A stretch of 24,325 nt of DNA from DASVLX01 sp035552275 (GTDB lineage: Bacteria > Actinomycetota > Actinomycetes > Mycobacteriales > Pseudonocardiaceae). The stretch's first letter is position 1. Every line of letters begins with the position of its first letter. Of this stretch, positions 1 through 8,879 are shown one piece after another. The translations under genes were made by a program, and so were the position numbers. Below the pieces are notes generated by a model that saw nothing but the letters and a program-made list of their open reading frames with translations, searched no databases and had not been told where the DNA came from. The DNA lies in contig DASZLR010000195.1 of assembly GCA_035552275.1 (NCBI GenBank), forward strand, positions 1 to 24,325, written 5' to 3'.

Positions 1-12
1 CTCACAGACGTC

Positions 13-53
13 GGCCCCGGGCCCGGAATCGGCGGATTCCGGTGCCCGGGGCC
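13..53 (-). terminator. Terminator hairpin downstream of clpC
   Basis: An inverted repeat of about 18 bp per arm (13-30 and 35-53, one bulged base at 43) surrounds a 4-nt GGCG loop. It begins 25 nt beyond the clpC stop codon. No T-run follows on the minus strand, so it would be the U-tract-less type common in actinobacteria. A short TTT follows on the plus strand, so it may also stop transcription arriving from the left. Confidence 0.7.
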
Positions 54-77
54 AACTTTCGTGTTATCGATCTTTGA

Positions 78-2630
<2,553 letters not shown>

Positions 2631-2855
2631 TCGCACTCCCTGACTGCTGCGCCGGCGTCCCTAGCCCGCCCTTGCCAACTGGTTTGGCCCTGCCTCGGCG
2701 GGTTCAGCACCGTACGACCACTGTAGTCGCAGGCCCTGTCGCACTCGGTTCGATGTACGTAGCAAAACGTTCCGAACCGCCCTCCGGCAACCCCGACACC
2801 CTGCACAACGGCCCGCTGGCCAGGTGGATTCCACAAGATGGGCGCGGATCAGGCA

Positions 2856-2874
2856 TGTCCGCTCAGCGCGAACA
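2856..2874 (-). promoter_or_regulatory. Candidate ClgR operator upstream of clpC
   Basis: Read on the clpC strand the site is TGTTCGC-N5-GCGGACA, a 7-bp palindrome with one mismatch. It contains the published Streptomyces ClgR core GTTCGC-N5-GCG. ClgR is the actinobacterial activator of clpC and clpP genes. The box lies about 226 bp before the clpC start, so any promoter it controls must lie between the two. The motif match is seen directly; binding is inferred. Confidence 0.55.
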
Positions 2875-2885
2875 GATCACGCCGC

Positions 2886-2904
2886 TAAGGTTAGGCACAC
2901 CTAA
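2886..2904 (+). promoter_or_regulatory. IdeR/DtxR-type iron box
   Basis: The 19-bp site TAAGGTTAGGCACACCTAA differs from the DtxR/IdeR/DmdR1 consensus TTAGGTTAGGCTAACCTAA at three positions, one of which (A at position 2) falls within the usual W. It sits about 56 bp before the chosen start of the FhuF-like gene, where an Fe(II)-loaded repressor would block transcription when iron is plentiful. A role on clpC is possible but less likely. Confidence 0.75.
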
Positions 2905-2960
2905 GCGACGGTGGCTCGGCAGTGGTTCGGCAGCGATGAGGGGTGACGGAGGGTGGCGGA

Positions 2961-3776
2961 TTGACCGGCGTCCTGTTGCACGTCCGGCACGGGCCGCCGG
3001 AACCGGCCGAGAACGAAGCCGGGAATCGGGACCGCTGGTGGCGCTGCGCGGAGTTGCTGGCCGAGCCGGACCGGCTGGTGCGCTGGCAGGCGATGATCGC
3101 CGGCTGGCTGACCGAGCACTACGGCGAGGCGCCCGAGGCGACCGTCGACGGCTATCTGGTCACCTGGTACCTGGCCGCGCCCGCCCGGCTGGCCGCGCTG
3201 ATGTTCCACACGAAGCGCCGGCTGCCCGCACTGGCGCCGAAACATCTGGTGCTACGGCTGGCCGAACAGCGGCCGCGGCCGGACGGAATGGCGGTGCTCG
3301 CCGACGAATTCGCCGTTCTGCCCGATGATCCGGAGGCGAACGCGGATTGGGCGACCGTTGTCGGCGACGAGGCCGCGCTGGCGGCGTTGTTGCGGGGCCG
3401 GTTCATCGCGCACGCGGCGCGGTTCATCGCGGCATTCGCGCCGCTGACCCGGTTTGGCCGGCGGACGTTGTGGGCGGCCGCCACCGACGCGTTGGATGAG
3501 GCATTGTGGCTGACCGGTCGACACCTGGGAAATGAGGAAGCCGGCGTCGCCAACGCGGCATTGGTGTTGCCGGATGGCCGCAGTGGGGACTCGGGGGACT
3601 CGGTTGACTCGGACGTGCTCGCGCCACTCACGTCCGCGTCAACCGTCCGGATGGTTCGCGAGAACAAGTCGGAGTGGACCCGTCGTCGGGAAAGTTGCTG
3701 CTTTCACTACGCCCTTCGAGCCGGACTCGGCCCTTGTGACACGTGTCCCCGGCTATCCGGCCGGGGACACGTGTAG
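2961..3776 (+). CDS. FhuF-like (2Fe-2S) siderophore-iron reductase family protein
   Basis: The product (271 residues) resembles FhuF-type ferric-siderophore reductases, cytoplasmic 2Fe-2S proteins that release iron from imported ferrisiderophores. The deciding mark is the C-terminal cluster-binding pattern Cys-Cys-x11-Cys-x2-Cys (CCFHYALRAGLGPCDTC), preceded by RRESC as in FhuF C-terminal domains; E. coli FhuF has x10 instead. The N-terminal part is Trp- and Ala-rich with no other motif I can name. Start: the TTG at 2961 has GGAGG 8 nt upstream, while the in-frame GTG at 2943 has no spaced ribosome-binding site; the longer form would add six residues. The iron box just upstream supports an iron role. 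As far as I recall, no such gene lies between clpC and lsr2 in mycobacteria. The exact ferric substrate cannot be told. Confidence 0.8.
   Translation: MTGVLLHVRHGPPEPAENEAGNRDRWWRCAELLAEPDRLVRWQAMIAGWLTEHYGEAPEATVDGYLVTWYLAAPARLAALMFHTKRRLPALAPKHLVLRLAEQRPRPDGMAVLADEFAVLPDDPEANADWATVVGDEAALAALLRGRFIAHAARFIAAFAPLTRFGRRTLWAAATDALDEALWLTGRHLGNEEAGVANAALVLPDGRSGDSGDSVDSDVLAPLTSASTVRMVRENKSEWTRRRESCCFHYALRAGLGPCDTCPRLSGRGHV
3739..3774 (+). terminator. Hairpin overlapping the 3' end of the FhuF-like gene
   Basis: A perfect 15-bp inverted repeat (3739-3753 and 3760-3774) with a 6-nt loop. The stem ends on the first base of the TAG stop codon, so the hairpin is made almost entirely of coding sequence, including the codon of the last cluster cysteine. 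No T-run follows. It could act on both strands between these convergent genes. Confidence 0.65.
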
Positions 3777-3796
3777 CAAACCGTGGTCGACTTCGG

Positions 3797-3839
3797 GCCG
3801 TAGTCGACTCAGGCTGTGTCGACTACGGCTGTGTCGACT
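3797..3839 (-). terminator. GTCGAC-rich inverted and direct repeats behind lsr2
   Basis: An inverted repeat of at least 11 bp (3798-3808 and 3818-3828, extendable by one pair) has a 9-nt loop and starts about 26 nt past the lsr2 stop. It is overlapped by a direct repeat with a 15-bp period (GGCTGTGTCGACT at 3812-3824 and 3827-3839). Four GTCGAC sites fall between 3786 and 3838. The likely role is termination of lsr2 transcription. Confidence 0.5.
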
Positions 3840-3853
3840 TCAGAAAGGGGTCG

Positions 3854-4201
3854 TCAGTTCTTCTTGTGGTAAGCGTCCAGGACTTCAGCCGGGATACGGC
3901 CTCGATCCGAGACCGGCATGCCCTGCTTACGCGCCCACTCGCGGATCGCCTGGTTCTGCTCGCGATCCGCGGAAGCCGTGCGCGGCGCCCGGCCCGCGGC
4001 CGGGCGGCCCGGAGCACGCTTACGGCCGCCGGAACGGCGAGCGTGGTCCACGTAGTCCGCAAGCGCATCACGCAAACGCTCGGCGTTGTCGTCCGACAGG
4101 TCAATCTGGTATGTCGCACCGTCCAGACCGAACTCAACGGTCTCTTCGGCCTCAGTGCCGTCCAAGTCATCGACCAGGGCGACGGTGACCTTCTGCGCCA
4201 T
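3854..4201 (-). CDS. lsr2: Nucleoid-associated protein Lsr2
   Basis: Lsr2 is the actinobacterial H-NS-like xenogeneic silencer. It bridges DNA and represses AT-rich, often horizontally acquired genes. The 115-residue product begins MAQKVTV and has the N-terminal beta-hairpin/helix dimerisation domain (about 1-60), a basic Gly/Arg/Pro linker (about 57-78) and a C-terminal DNA-binding domain with the minor-groove RGR motif at 100-102, ending in HKKN. AGGAGGG lies 7 nt before the ATG, a strong ribosome-binding site that fits an abundant protein. It stands alone, with its own upstream region and repeats behind it. In M. tuberculosis lsr2 lies between clpC1 and lysS; here lysS is absent on its upstream side. 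Confidence 0.97.
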   Translation of the reverse strand: MAQKVTVALVDDLDGTEAEETVEFGLDGATYQIDLSDDNAERLRDALADYVDHARRSGGRKRAPGRPAAGRAPRTASADREQNQAIREWARKQGMPVSDRGRIPAEVLDAYHKKN

Positions 4202-4297
4202 ATGCCTTCCCTCCTAGCGTCCACTGCACCGAAGGTGCGGATAAGTCTGCATCCACCGACTGATTCCCGCGGATGACGAAGCGATCAGCCTGTGATC

Positions 4298-4325
4298 AGG
4301 TTAGCGCAGATAGCCCGTTCCACAA
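4298..4325 (-). promoter_or_regulatory. Candidate sigma-70-type promoter for lsr2
   Basis: On the minus strand TTGTGG (4325-4320) and TAACCT (4303-4298) are 16 bp apart, an acceptable -35/-10 pair for the primary sigma factor. It would give a leader of roughly 90 nt, containing a small GCACC-TTC-GGTGC hairpin just before the ribosome-binding site. This is weak evidence from sequence alone. Confidence 0.3.
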
Positions 4326-4385
4326 AACTATGGGCTTCGCTCTTTCGAGTAGGACCGCATTCGGTGACTTGTTGGTGACCGGATG

Positions 4386-4404
4386 GCGATCGCAAGCCGA
4401 TCGC
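4386..4404 (-). terminator. Small hairpin after coaX
   Basis: A perfect 7-bp stem (GCGATCG at 4386-4392, CGATCGC at 4398-4404) with a 5-nt loop starts 8 nt beyond the coaX stop. It is short and has no T-run, so it is a weak terminator candidate for the pantothenate operon. Confidence 0.3.
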
Positions 4405-4412
4405 GACCCGGC

Positions 4413-5189
4413 TCAGCGGATGTTGCGCTCAAACACCAGTCGCAGACCGAGCAGGGTCAGGTCCGGCACATGATGGTCGATGGTTTCCGACTCGGCCAAC
4501 ACCAACGGCGCCAATCCGCCGGTCGCGATGACGGTGACCGGACCATCCGGCAATTCCGCGATGATCCGCCGGACCAGGCCATCCACCTGCGCCACGAACC
4601 CGTAGACGATACCGGACTGAAGGCATTCCACGGTATTCTTGCCGATCACCGATCGGGGCCGAACGACTTCCACCTTCCGCAACTGCGCCGCCCGCGCGGC
4701 CAACGCGTCCATCGAGATCTCGATACCCGGAGCGAACGCGCCGCCCAGGAATTCGCCCTTCACGGAGATCACGTCGATATTCGTGGACGTGCCGAAGTCG
4801 ACCACGATGCAGGCCGTGGCGAACAGATGGTGCGCGGCCAGCGAGTTGACCACCCGGTCGCCGCCGACCTCGCGCGGGTTGTCGACCAGCAGCGGCACCC
4901 CGGTCCGCACCCCCGGCTCGACGACGACCTTCGGCACGCCGTCGTAGTACCGGCCGAGCATCACCCGAAGCTCACGCAACACCGCCGGCACGGTGGACAG
5001 CGCGGCCACTCCGGTCACCTGGTCGGCGTGCGGGCCGAGCAGTCCGCGCATGGTCAGCGCCAGCTCGTCGGCCGTGATCCGGGCGTCGGTGCGCATTCGC
5101 CAGTCGCGGGTGAGCTTCGCGTCATCGGCCCGGCCCTCGTAGAGCCCGAACACGATATTCGTGTTTCCCACGTCGACACACAGCAGCAC
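4413..5189 (-). CDS. coaX: Type III pantothenate kinase CoaX
   Basis: CoaX phosphorylates pantothenate, the first committed step to coenzyme A, in the cytoplasm; type III enzymes belong to the ASKHA fold and are not feedback-inhibited by CoA. The product has 258 residues, the normal length. Visible marks are the N-terminal nucleotide-binding loop DVGNTN (residues 6-11), the segment NPREVGGDRVVN, the second phosphate loop VDFGTSTNID and GAFAPGIEIS. Many homologues have FGTAT at the second loop; the FGTST here is a conservative variant. The start is GTG at 5189, 3 nt after the panD TAA, with GAGG about 9 nt upstream. It is the last gene of the DUF2520-panC-panD-coaX operon, joining pantothenate synthesis to its activation. 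Confidence 0.96.
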   Translation of the reverse strand: MLLCVDVGNTNIVFGLYEGRADDAKLTRDWRMRTDARITADELALTMRGLLGPHADQVTGVAALSTVPAVLRELRVMLGRYYDGVPKVVVEPGVRTGVPLLVDNPREVGGDRVVNSLAAHHLFATACIVVDFGTSTNIDVISVKGEFLGGAFAPGIEISMDALAARAAQLRKVEVVRPRSVIGKNTVECLQSGIVYGFVAQVDGLVRRIIAELPDGPVTVIATGGLAPLVLAESETIDHHVPDLTLLGLRLVFERNIR

Positions 5190-5192
5190 GGC

Positions 5193-5699
5193 TTACCGCG
5201 CCTCGGCGTCGGCCTGGATCAGCGCGTCCAGTCTGGCCGCGTCAACGGTCTCCGCCGATGTCGCGTCGGTCAGTTCCAGCCTGGTGTCGGCCAGCACCGC
5301 GCCGGAGCGCAGGCCGGACCCGGCGGGCGCGCGGCCGGGATCGGCGGAGGCGTCCGCCACCCGGTTGTCCGCGTCCACGAACACCACCCGTGGCTGGTAC
5401 TCGCGCGCCTGCGCGTCGTCCAACTGCCCGTAGGCGATGAGGATCACCAGGTCGCCGGGGTGCACCAGATGCGCGGCCGCGCCGTTGATGCCCAGCACGC
5501 CGCTGCCGCGCGGGCCGGCGATCACATAGGTCTCCAGCCGGGCGCCGTTGGTCACGTCCACGATCGCGACCTGCTCGCCGGCCAGCAGATCGGCGGCGTC
5601 CATCAGGTCCTCGTCCACGGTCACCGAGCCGACGTAGTGCAGATCGGCCTGGGTCACCGTGGCCCGGTGGATCTTGGACTTCAGCATTGTTCGCAACAT
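5193..5699 (-). CDS. panD: Aspartate 1-decarboxylase (pyruvoyl-dependent) PanD
   Basis: PanD makes beta-alanine from aspartate for pantothenate synthesis. The proenzyme cleaves itself between Gly24 and Ser25, and Ser25 becomes the pyruvoyl group. The sequence MLRTMLKSKIHRATVT...HYVGSV shows this site, with Lys9, Arg54 and Tyr58 where the family has catalytic residues. The product is 168 residues, longer than my recollection of typical PanD (about 126-140). The extra 30-40 residues are an Ala/Asp-rich, probably flexible tail. The ATG at 5699 gives the usual MLRTMLKSKIH start; a second in-frame ATG at 5687 is possible. The panC stop lies beyond it at 5707, leaving a 7-nt gap with panC upstream in the operon, so the genes are co-transcribed. 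Confidence 0.97.
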   Translation of the reverse strand: MLRTMLKSKIHRATVTQADLHYVGSVTVDEDLMDAADLLAGEQVAIVDVTNGARLETYVIAGPRGSGVLGINGAAAHLVHPGDLVILIAYGQLDDAQAREYQPRVVFVDADNRVADASADPGRAPAGSGLRSGAVLADTRLELTDATSAETVDAARLDALIQADAEAR

Positions 5700-5706
5700 T
5701 CCCGCC

Positions 5707-6582
5707 TCACCCTCTCGCCGGACCCAGCAGAACCGGTGTGTTGTCGATCAACCGGGTCGGACCGACCCGGGCGGCCACCAGCAGCCTGGCCGGACCGGAC
5801 TCCGGCGGCCGGCCGAGATCCTCGCCGCGCAGTTCCAGATAGTCCAGTTCCACATCCGGCCGGGCGGCCAGCGCCGCATCGGCCGCCGCGAGCACCGCGT
5901 CCGGCCCGTCGATCCCGGCCCGCACGCCCGCCGCCAGCGCGGCCGACAGCGCCAGCGCGTCCTCGCGACGCGCGGCGTCCAGGTAGACGTTGCGGGATGA
6001 CCGGGCCAGGCCGTCCGACTCACGAATCGTCGGCACCGCGACCACCGAGACGTCCATGTTCAGGTCCCGGACCATCCGCCGGATCAGCGTCAGCTGCTGG
6101 TAGTCCTTCTCGCCGAAGAACGCGAAGTCCGGCCGGACGATGTTGAACAGCTTGGCCACCACGGTCAGCACCCCGGCGAAATGCCCCGGCCGGCTCGCGC
6201 CCTCCAACTCGGCGGCCAGCGGGCCGGGATCGACCGTCGTCCGCACCCCGTCCGGATAGAGGTCATCGACCTCGGGACGGAAGACGATCTCCACGCCCTC
6301 GGCGCGACAGGCGTCCAGGTCCGCTTCGATCGGCCGCGGATAGCGGGCCAGATCCTCGGTCGGTCCGAACTGCAGCGGATTCACGAAGATCGACACCGCG
6401 ACCACCGCGCCGGGAATCCGGCGGGCCCGGCGGATCAGCTCGCGGTGGCCGTCGTGCAGCGCGCCCATGGTGGCCACCAGCGCGATCCGCCGGCCGGCGC
6501 CGCGCAGCGCCTTGGTGACCGTGGTCAGCTCGGCCGGGATCTGGTAGACGTCCAGCTCGCCGGAGGTGAAGGTGGCCGTCAT
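5707..6582 (-). CDS. panC: Pantothenate synthetase (pantoate-beta-alanine ligase) PanC
   Basis: PanC joins pantoate and beta-alanine at the expense of ATP (giving AMP and PPi) to form pantothenate. The 291-residue product is of standard length. It contains the nucleotidyltransferase signature MGALHDGH (residues 39-46, the HxxH pair at 43 and 46), FVNPLQFGPTEDLARYPR, HFAGVLTVVAKLFNIVRPD, FGEKDYQQ and SDGLARSSRNVYL, the last matching the KMSKS-like loop. It begins at an ATG that overlaps the DUF2520 stop by 4 bp (ATGA), so translation is probably coupled to the upstream gene. PanD and CoaX follow in the same operon. No panB or classical panE is present in the window. Confidence 0.97.
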   Translation of the reverse strand: MTATFTSGELDVYQIPAELTTVTKALRGAGRRIALVATMGALHDGHRELIRRARRIPGAVVAVSIFVNPLQFGPTEDLARYPRPIEADLDACRAEGVEIVFRPEVDDLYPDGVRTTVDPGPLAAELEGASRPGHFAGVLTVVAKLFNIVRPDFAFFGEKDYQQLTLIRRMVRDLNMDVSVVAVPTIRESDGLARSSRNVYLDAARREDALALSAALAAGVRAGIDGPDAVLAAADAALAARPDVELDYLELRGEDLGRPPESGPARLLVAARVGPTRLIDNTPVLLGPARG

Positions 6583-7514
6583 GGCGCGCCGCCCCGGTCC
6601 AGCTCGGTCAGCACCCGCTCGCCGTCGCCGGGCGAGAGCAGCCCGGCGGCCAGCGCACGGGCGGCCGTGCGCCGGGCCAGCGCGACATAGCCGGGCAGTG
6701 CGTCCGGCGCGCGTTCGGCCAGCACTCGCAGGTGCACGTCCAGGGTGCCGACATCGCCCCGCGCGACCGGCCCGGTCAGCGCCCGGTCACCGTGCCGCAG
6801 TGCGTTGTCCAGCGCGGCCGACAGCAGCGGCCCGAGTAGCCGTTCGGCCGGCGCGATTCCGGCCGAACGCAGTAGTTCCAGGCATTCCGCGACCAACGTG
6901 ACCAGGTGATTCGCGCCGTGCGCGAGCGCCGCGTGATAGAGCGGGCGGGCCTCCTGCGGCACCCGCACCGGCTCGCCGCCCATCTCCATCACCAGCGCCT
7001 CGCCGACATGCCAGGCGGCCTCGTTGTCACCGCTGTCGGCACCGTCGTCAGCACCGCCGCCGGCACTCGCCGTGACGCCGAAGCAGCACGCCTCCAGCCG
7101 TTGCAGATCCTCGGAGCGTCCGCTGAAGGTCATCGCCGGATGCAGCGCCAGCGGCAGCGCGCCCAGTGCGGTGGCTGGGGCCAGCACGTCGACGCCGTGC
7201 GCGCCCGAGGTGTGCACCACGATCTGGCCGGCCCGCAGCACACCGGCGGCGGCCAGGCCACGGGTCATTCCGGCGAGCGCGTCATCGGGCAGCGCCAGCA
7301 GCACCAGATCGGCCCGCCGGGCGACTTCGTCGGGCGGCAGGATCGGCACGTCCGGCAACAGGTCTTCGGCTCGCCGCAAGGATTCCCGGGACAGTCCGCT
7401 GGCCGCCACCACGGTATGTCCGGCTCTCGCCAGCGCCGCTCCCAACACGGAGCCGACCCGTCCGGCGGACACCACGCCGACCTTCAGTCGCGCGGGGCGC
7501 GTCGGTGCGCTCAT
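6579..7514 (-). CDS. Rossmann-like and DUF2520 domain protein (possible ketopantoate reductase)
   Basis: The 311-residue product has an N-terminal NAD(P)-binding Rossmann fold with a glycine-rich loop GVVSAGRVGSVLG (residues 13-25), followed by DLVLLALPDDAL and HTSGAHG as in F420/NADP oxidoreductase-like proteins. The C-terminal half (about 130-300) is a helical DUF2520 domain carrying LALHPAMTF and YHAALAHGANHLV. It is first in the operon before panC, panD and coaX, equivalent to Rv3603c. GAGGAG stands 9 nt before the ATG. Because the operon lacks panE, reduction of ketopantoate to pantoate is a reasonable guess. The guess rests on fold and context only. A Gly/Asp-rich insert sits near residue 150. 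Confidence 0.88.
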   Translation of the reverse strand: MSAPTRPARLKVGVVSAGRVGSVLGAALARAGHTVVAASGLSRESLRRAEDLLPDVPILPPDEVARRADLVLLALPDDALAGMTRGLAAAGVLRAGQIVVHTSGAHGVDVLAPATALGALPLALHPAMTFSGRSEDLQRLEACCFGVTASAGGGADDGADSGDNEAAWHVGEALVMEMGGEPVRVPQEARPLYHAALAHGANHLVTLVAECLELLRSAGIAPAERLLGPLLSAALDNALRHGDRALTGPVARGDVGTLDVHLRVLAERAPDALPGYVALARRTAARALAAGLLSPGDGERVLTELDRGGAP

Positions 7515-7640
7515 CGCGGATGACTCCTCACACTCGTTCCAGTCCCGTGATCGTCCCGTTTCGACAAGGACGGGGGTACCAGACGACTCAGGGGAGCGTA
7601 ACCGCCGGGAAACACCGGGACCGGGCCCAGGTGACCAGGT

Positions 7641-8810
7641 TCACCCGGTTGCCGGGTCGGATCGCTGGGTCAGTTCCTCGACCCTGCGACGCGCGGCGGC
7701 CAGCTCGGCGATCATCCGCTCGTGCCGGCTGTCGCCGTCCTCGCCGGCCACTCCGGCGGCCAGCGACCGACGGAGGAACGCCAACTCGGTCACGGCGGCG
7801 TGGTAGACGGCGGTGGCCTTGGCGGCCTGCCGGCCGGATCGCCGGCGCGTCCGGCGGACGGTCTGCCGTCTGGACGCCATGCTGCACAGGACGTCCATGT
7901 CCGCCGCCGGCACCAGACCCTCCCGCGCCATCGTGCCCACATGCGTTTCGACCACGCCCTGCTCGCGCCGCCGCGACCACAGCACCAGCCCGACCATGGC
8001 CAGGAACAGCGGCACCATGCCGTAGAAGTACAGGCTGATGAACCCCATCGAGCCGCCGATGGTCACCGAGCCGTTCCACAGCGCGTGCAGGCACACCGCG
8101 ACCAGATAGCCGATCAGCGGCGCGGCCCACCGCCGCCAGGGCACCGTCGTGCGCGCGGCGACCCCGAAGCCGATGCCGGTCATCACGGTGAACAGCGGAT
8201 GCACGAACGGCGAGAACACCCCGCGCAGCACGAACGCCGCCACCACGCCCTTGGTGCTGCCGAATCCGCCGTACTCGAAAGCCACCGCGAAATACCGGAT
8301 GTTCTCCGAGAAGGCGAATCCGGCGGCCACGATGCCGGCGTAGACGATCCCGTCGACCACGCCGTCGAACTCGTTGCGGGCGAAGATCAGCAGGCCCAAC
8401 AGGAACGCGCCCTTGGCGCCCTCCTCGAACAGCGGCGCGGAGACGAGCGCGGCGATCGTGTCACCGCGATGGCCGCCGAGAATGGCGTTCGCCGCGATCT
8501 CCGCGGTGCTGTTGAGCAGCAGCGCCGCCAGCGCCGCACCGCACGCGCCCCAGACGAACGCCAGCACCAGCATCTTCGGCGGCTCCGGCTCCCACCGGTC
8601 CACCCACAGAAACGCCTGCACCACAACGAACACCGGGATCAGCGCGGCCAGCGCGCCGACCAGAACCGGCAGCACGCCCATGTTCGAGGTGCCCAGGCCG
8701 AGCAACACCAGGCCGCACGCGCCCAGCGCGGTCAGGCCGAGCAGGGACAGCGTGGTCGTTCGGCGAGGTGTTCGCCGCCGGTAATCATCCTGTAACGCGC
8801 CGTCAGACAT
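7641..8810 (-). CDS. PrsW-family intramembrane metalloprotease homologue
   Basis: A polytopic membrane protein of 389 residues related to PrsW, the site-1 protease that cuts anti-sigma factor RsiW in Bacillus. About eight hydrophobic segments fill residues 20-285. The family's polar motifs sit within or next to them: FEEGAKG (Glu129-Glu130), GFAFSENI (Glu169), HPLF (His204) and LHALWN (His242). The segment DRWEPEP between early helices is also typical. The last ~100 residues are soluble, Arg-rich and probably helical. Start choice is uncertain: ATG at 8810, GTG at 8813 (AGGG 8 nt upstream) or GTG at 8822. It lies about 70 bp after the DUF6779 gene on the same strand and may be co-transcribed. 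The substrate is unknown; a membrane anti-sigma factor is only a precedent. Confidence 0.88.
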   Translation of the reverse strand: MSDGALQDDYRRRTPRRTTTLSLLGLTALGACGLVLLGLGTSNMGVLPVLVGALAALIPVFVVVQAFLWVDRWEPEPPKMLVLAFVWGACGAALAALLLNSTAEIAANAILGGHRGDTIAALVSAPLFEEGAKGAFLLGLLIFARNEFDGVVDGIVYAGIVAAGFAFSENIRYFAVAFEYGGFGSTKGVVAAFVLRGVFSPFVHPLFTVMTGIGFGVAARTTVPWRRWAAPLIGYLVAVCLHALWNGSVTIGGSMGFISLYFYGMVPLFLAMVGLVLWSRRREQGVVETHVGTMAREGLVPAADMDVLCSMASRRQTVRRTRRRSGRQAAKATAVYHAAVTELAFLRRSLAAGVAGEDGDSRHERMIAELAAARRRVEELTQRSDPATG

Positions 8811-8879
8811 CACACTAGGCACCCTACGTGCTGATCGACATCTCGGTCTGTCGACCGTTCGGGCTACTCACGGGTTAAC

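Larger units (their letters stand above)
2631..2960. other. Divergent control region between clpC and the FhuF-like gene
   Basis: This 330-bp stretch has no convincing gene. It should hold the clpC promoter (minus) and the promoter of the FhuF-like gene (plus). Two operator-like sites lie 11 bp apart: a ClgR-type palindrome at 2856-2874 and an iron box at 2886-2904. The clpC leader would be long, up to about 225 nt. I could not place -10/-35 elements with confidence on either strand. Confidence 0.6.

Noticed and set aside
2631..2636. GTG start for clpC at 2636
   Set aside because: It would overlap the GGGAG ribosome-binding site and adds two residues not found in homologues; the ATG at 2630 fits better.
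2760..2790. GGAAC on the minus strand upstream of clpC as a SigR/SigH promoter
   Set aside because: No GTT occurs at 17-19 bp spacing, so the -10 half is missing.
2824..2834. Short palindrome GTGGATTCCAC
   Set aside because: Only 5-bp arms and no known operator match; expected by chance in a region this long.
4383..6146. 587-codon open frame on the plus strand
   Set aside because: It is antisense to coaX, panD and panC, all of which are certain; its His/Arg/Gln-rich sequence is a shadow.
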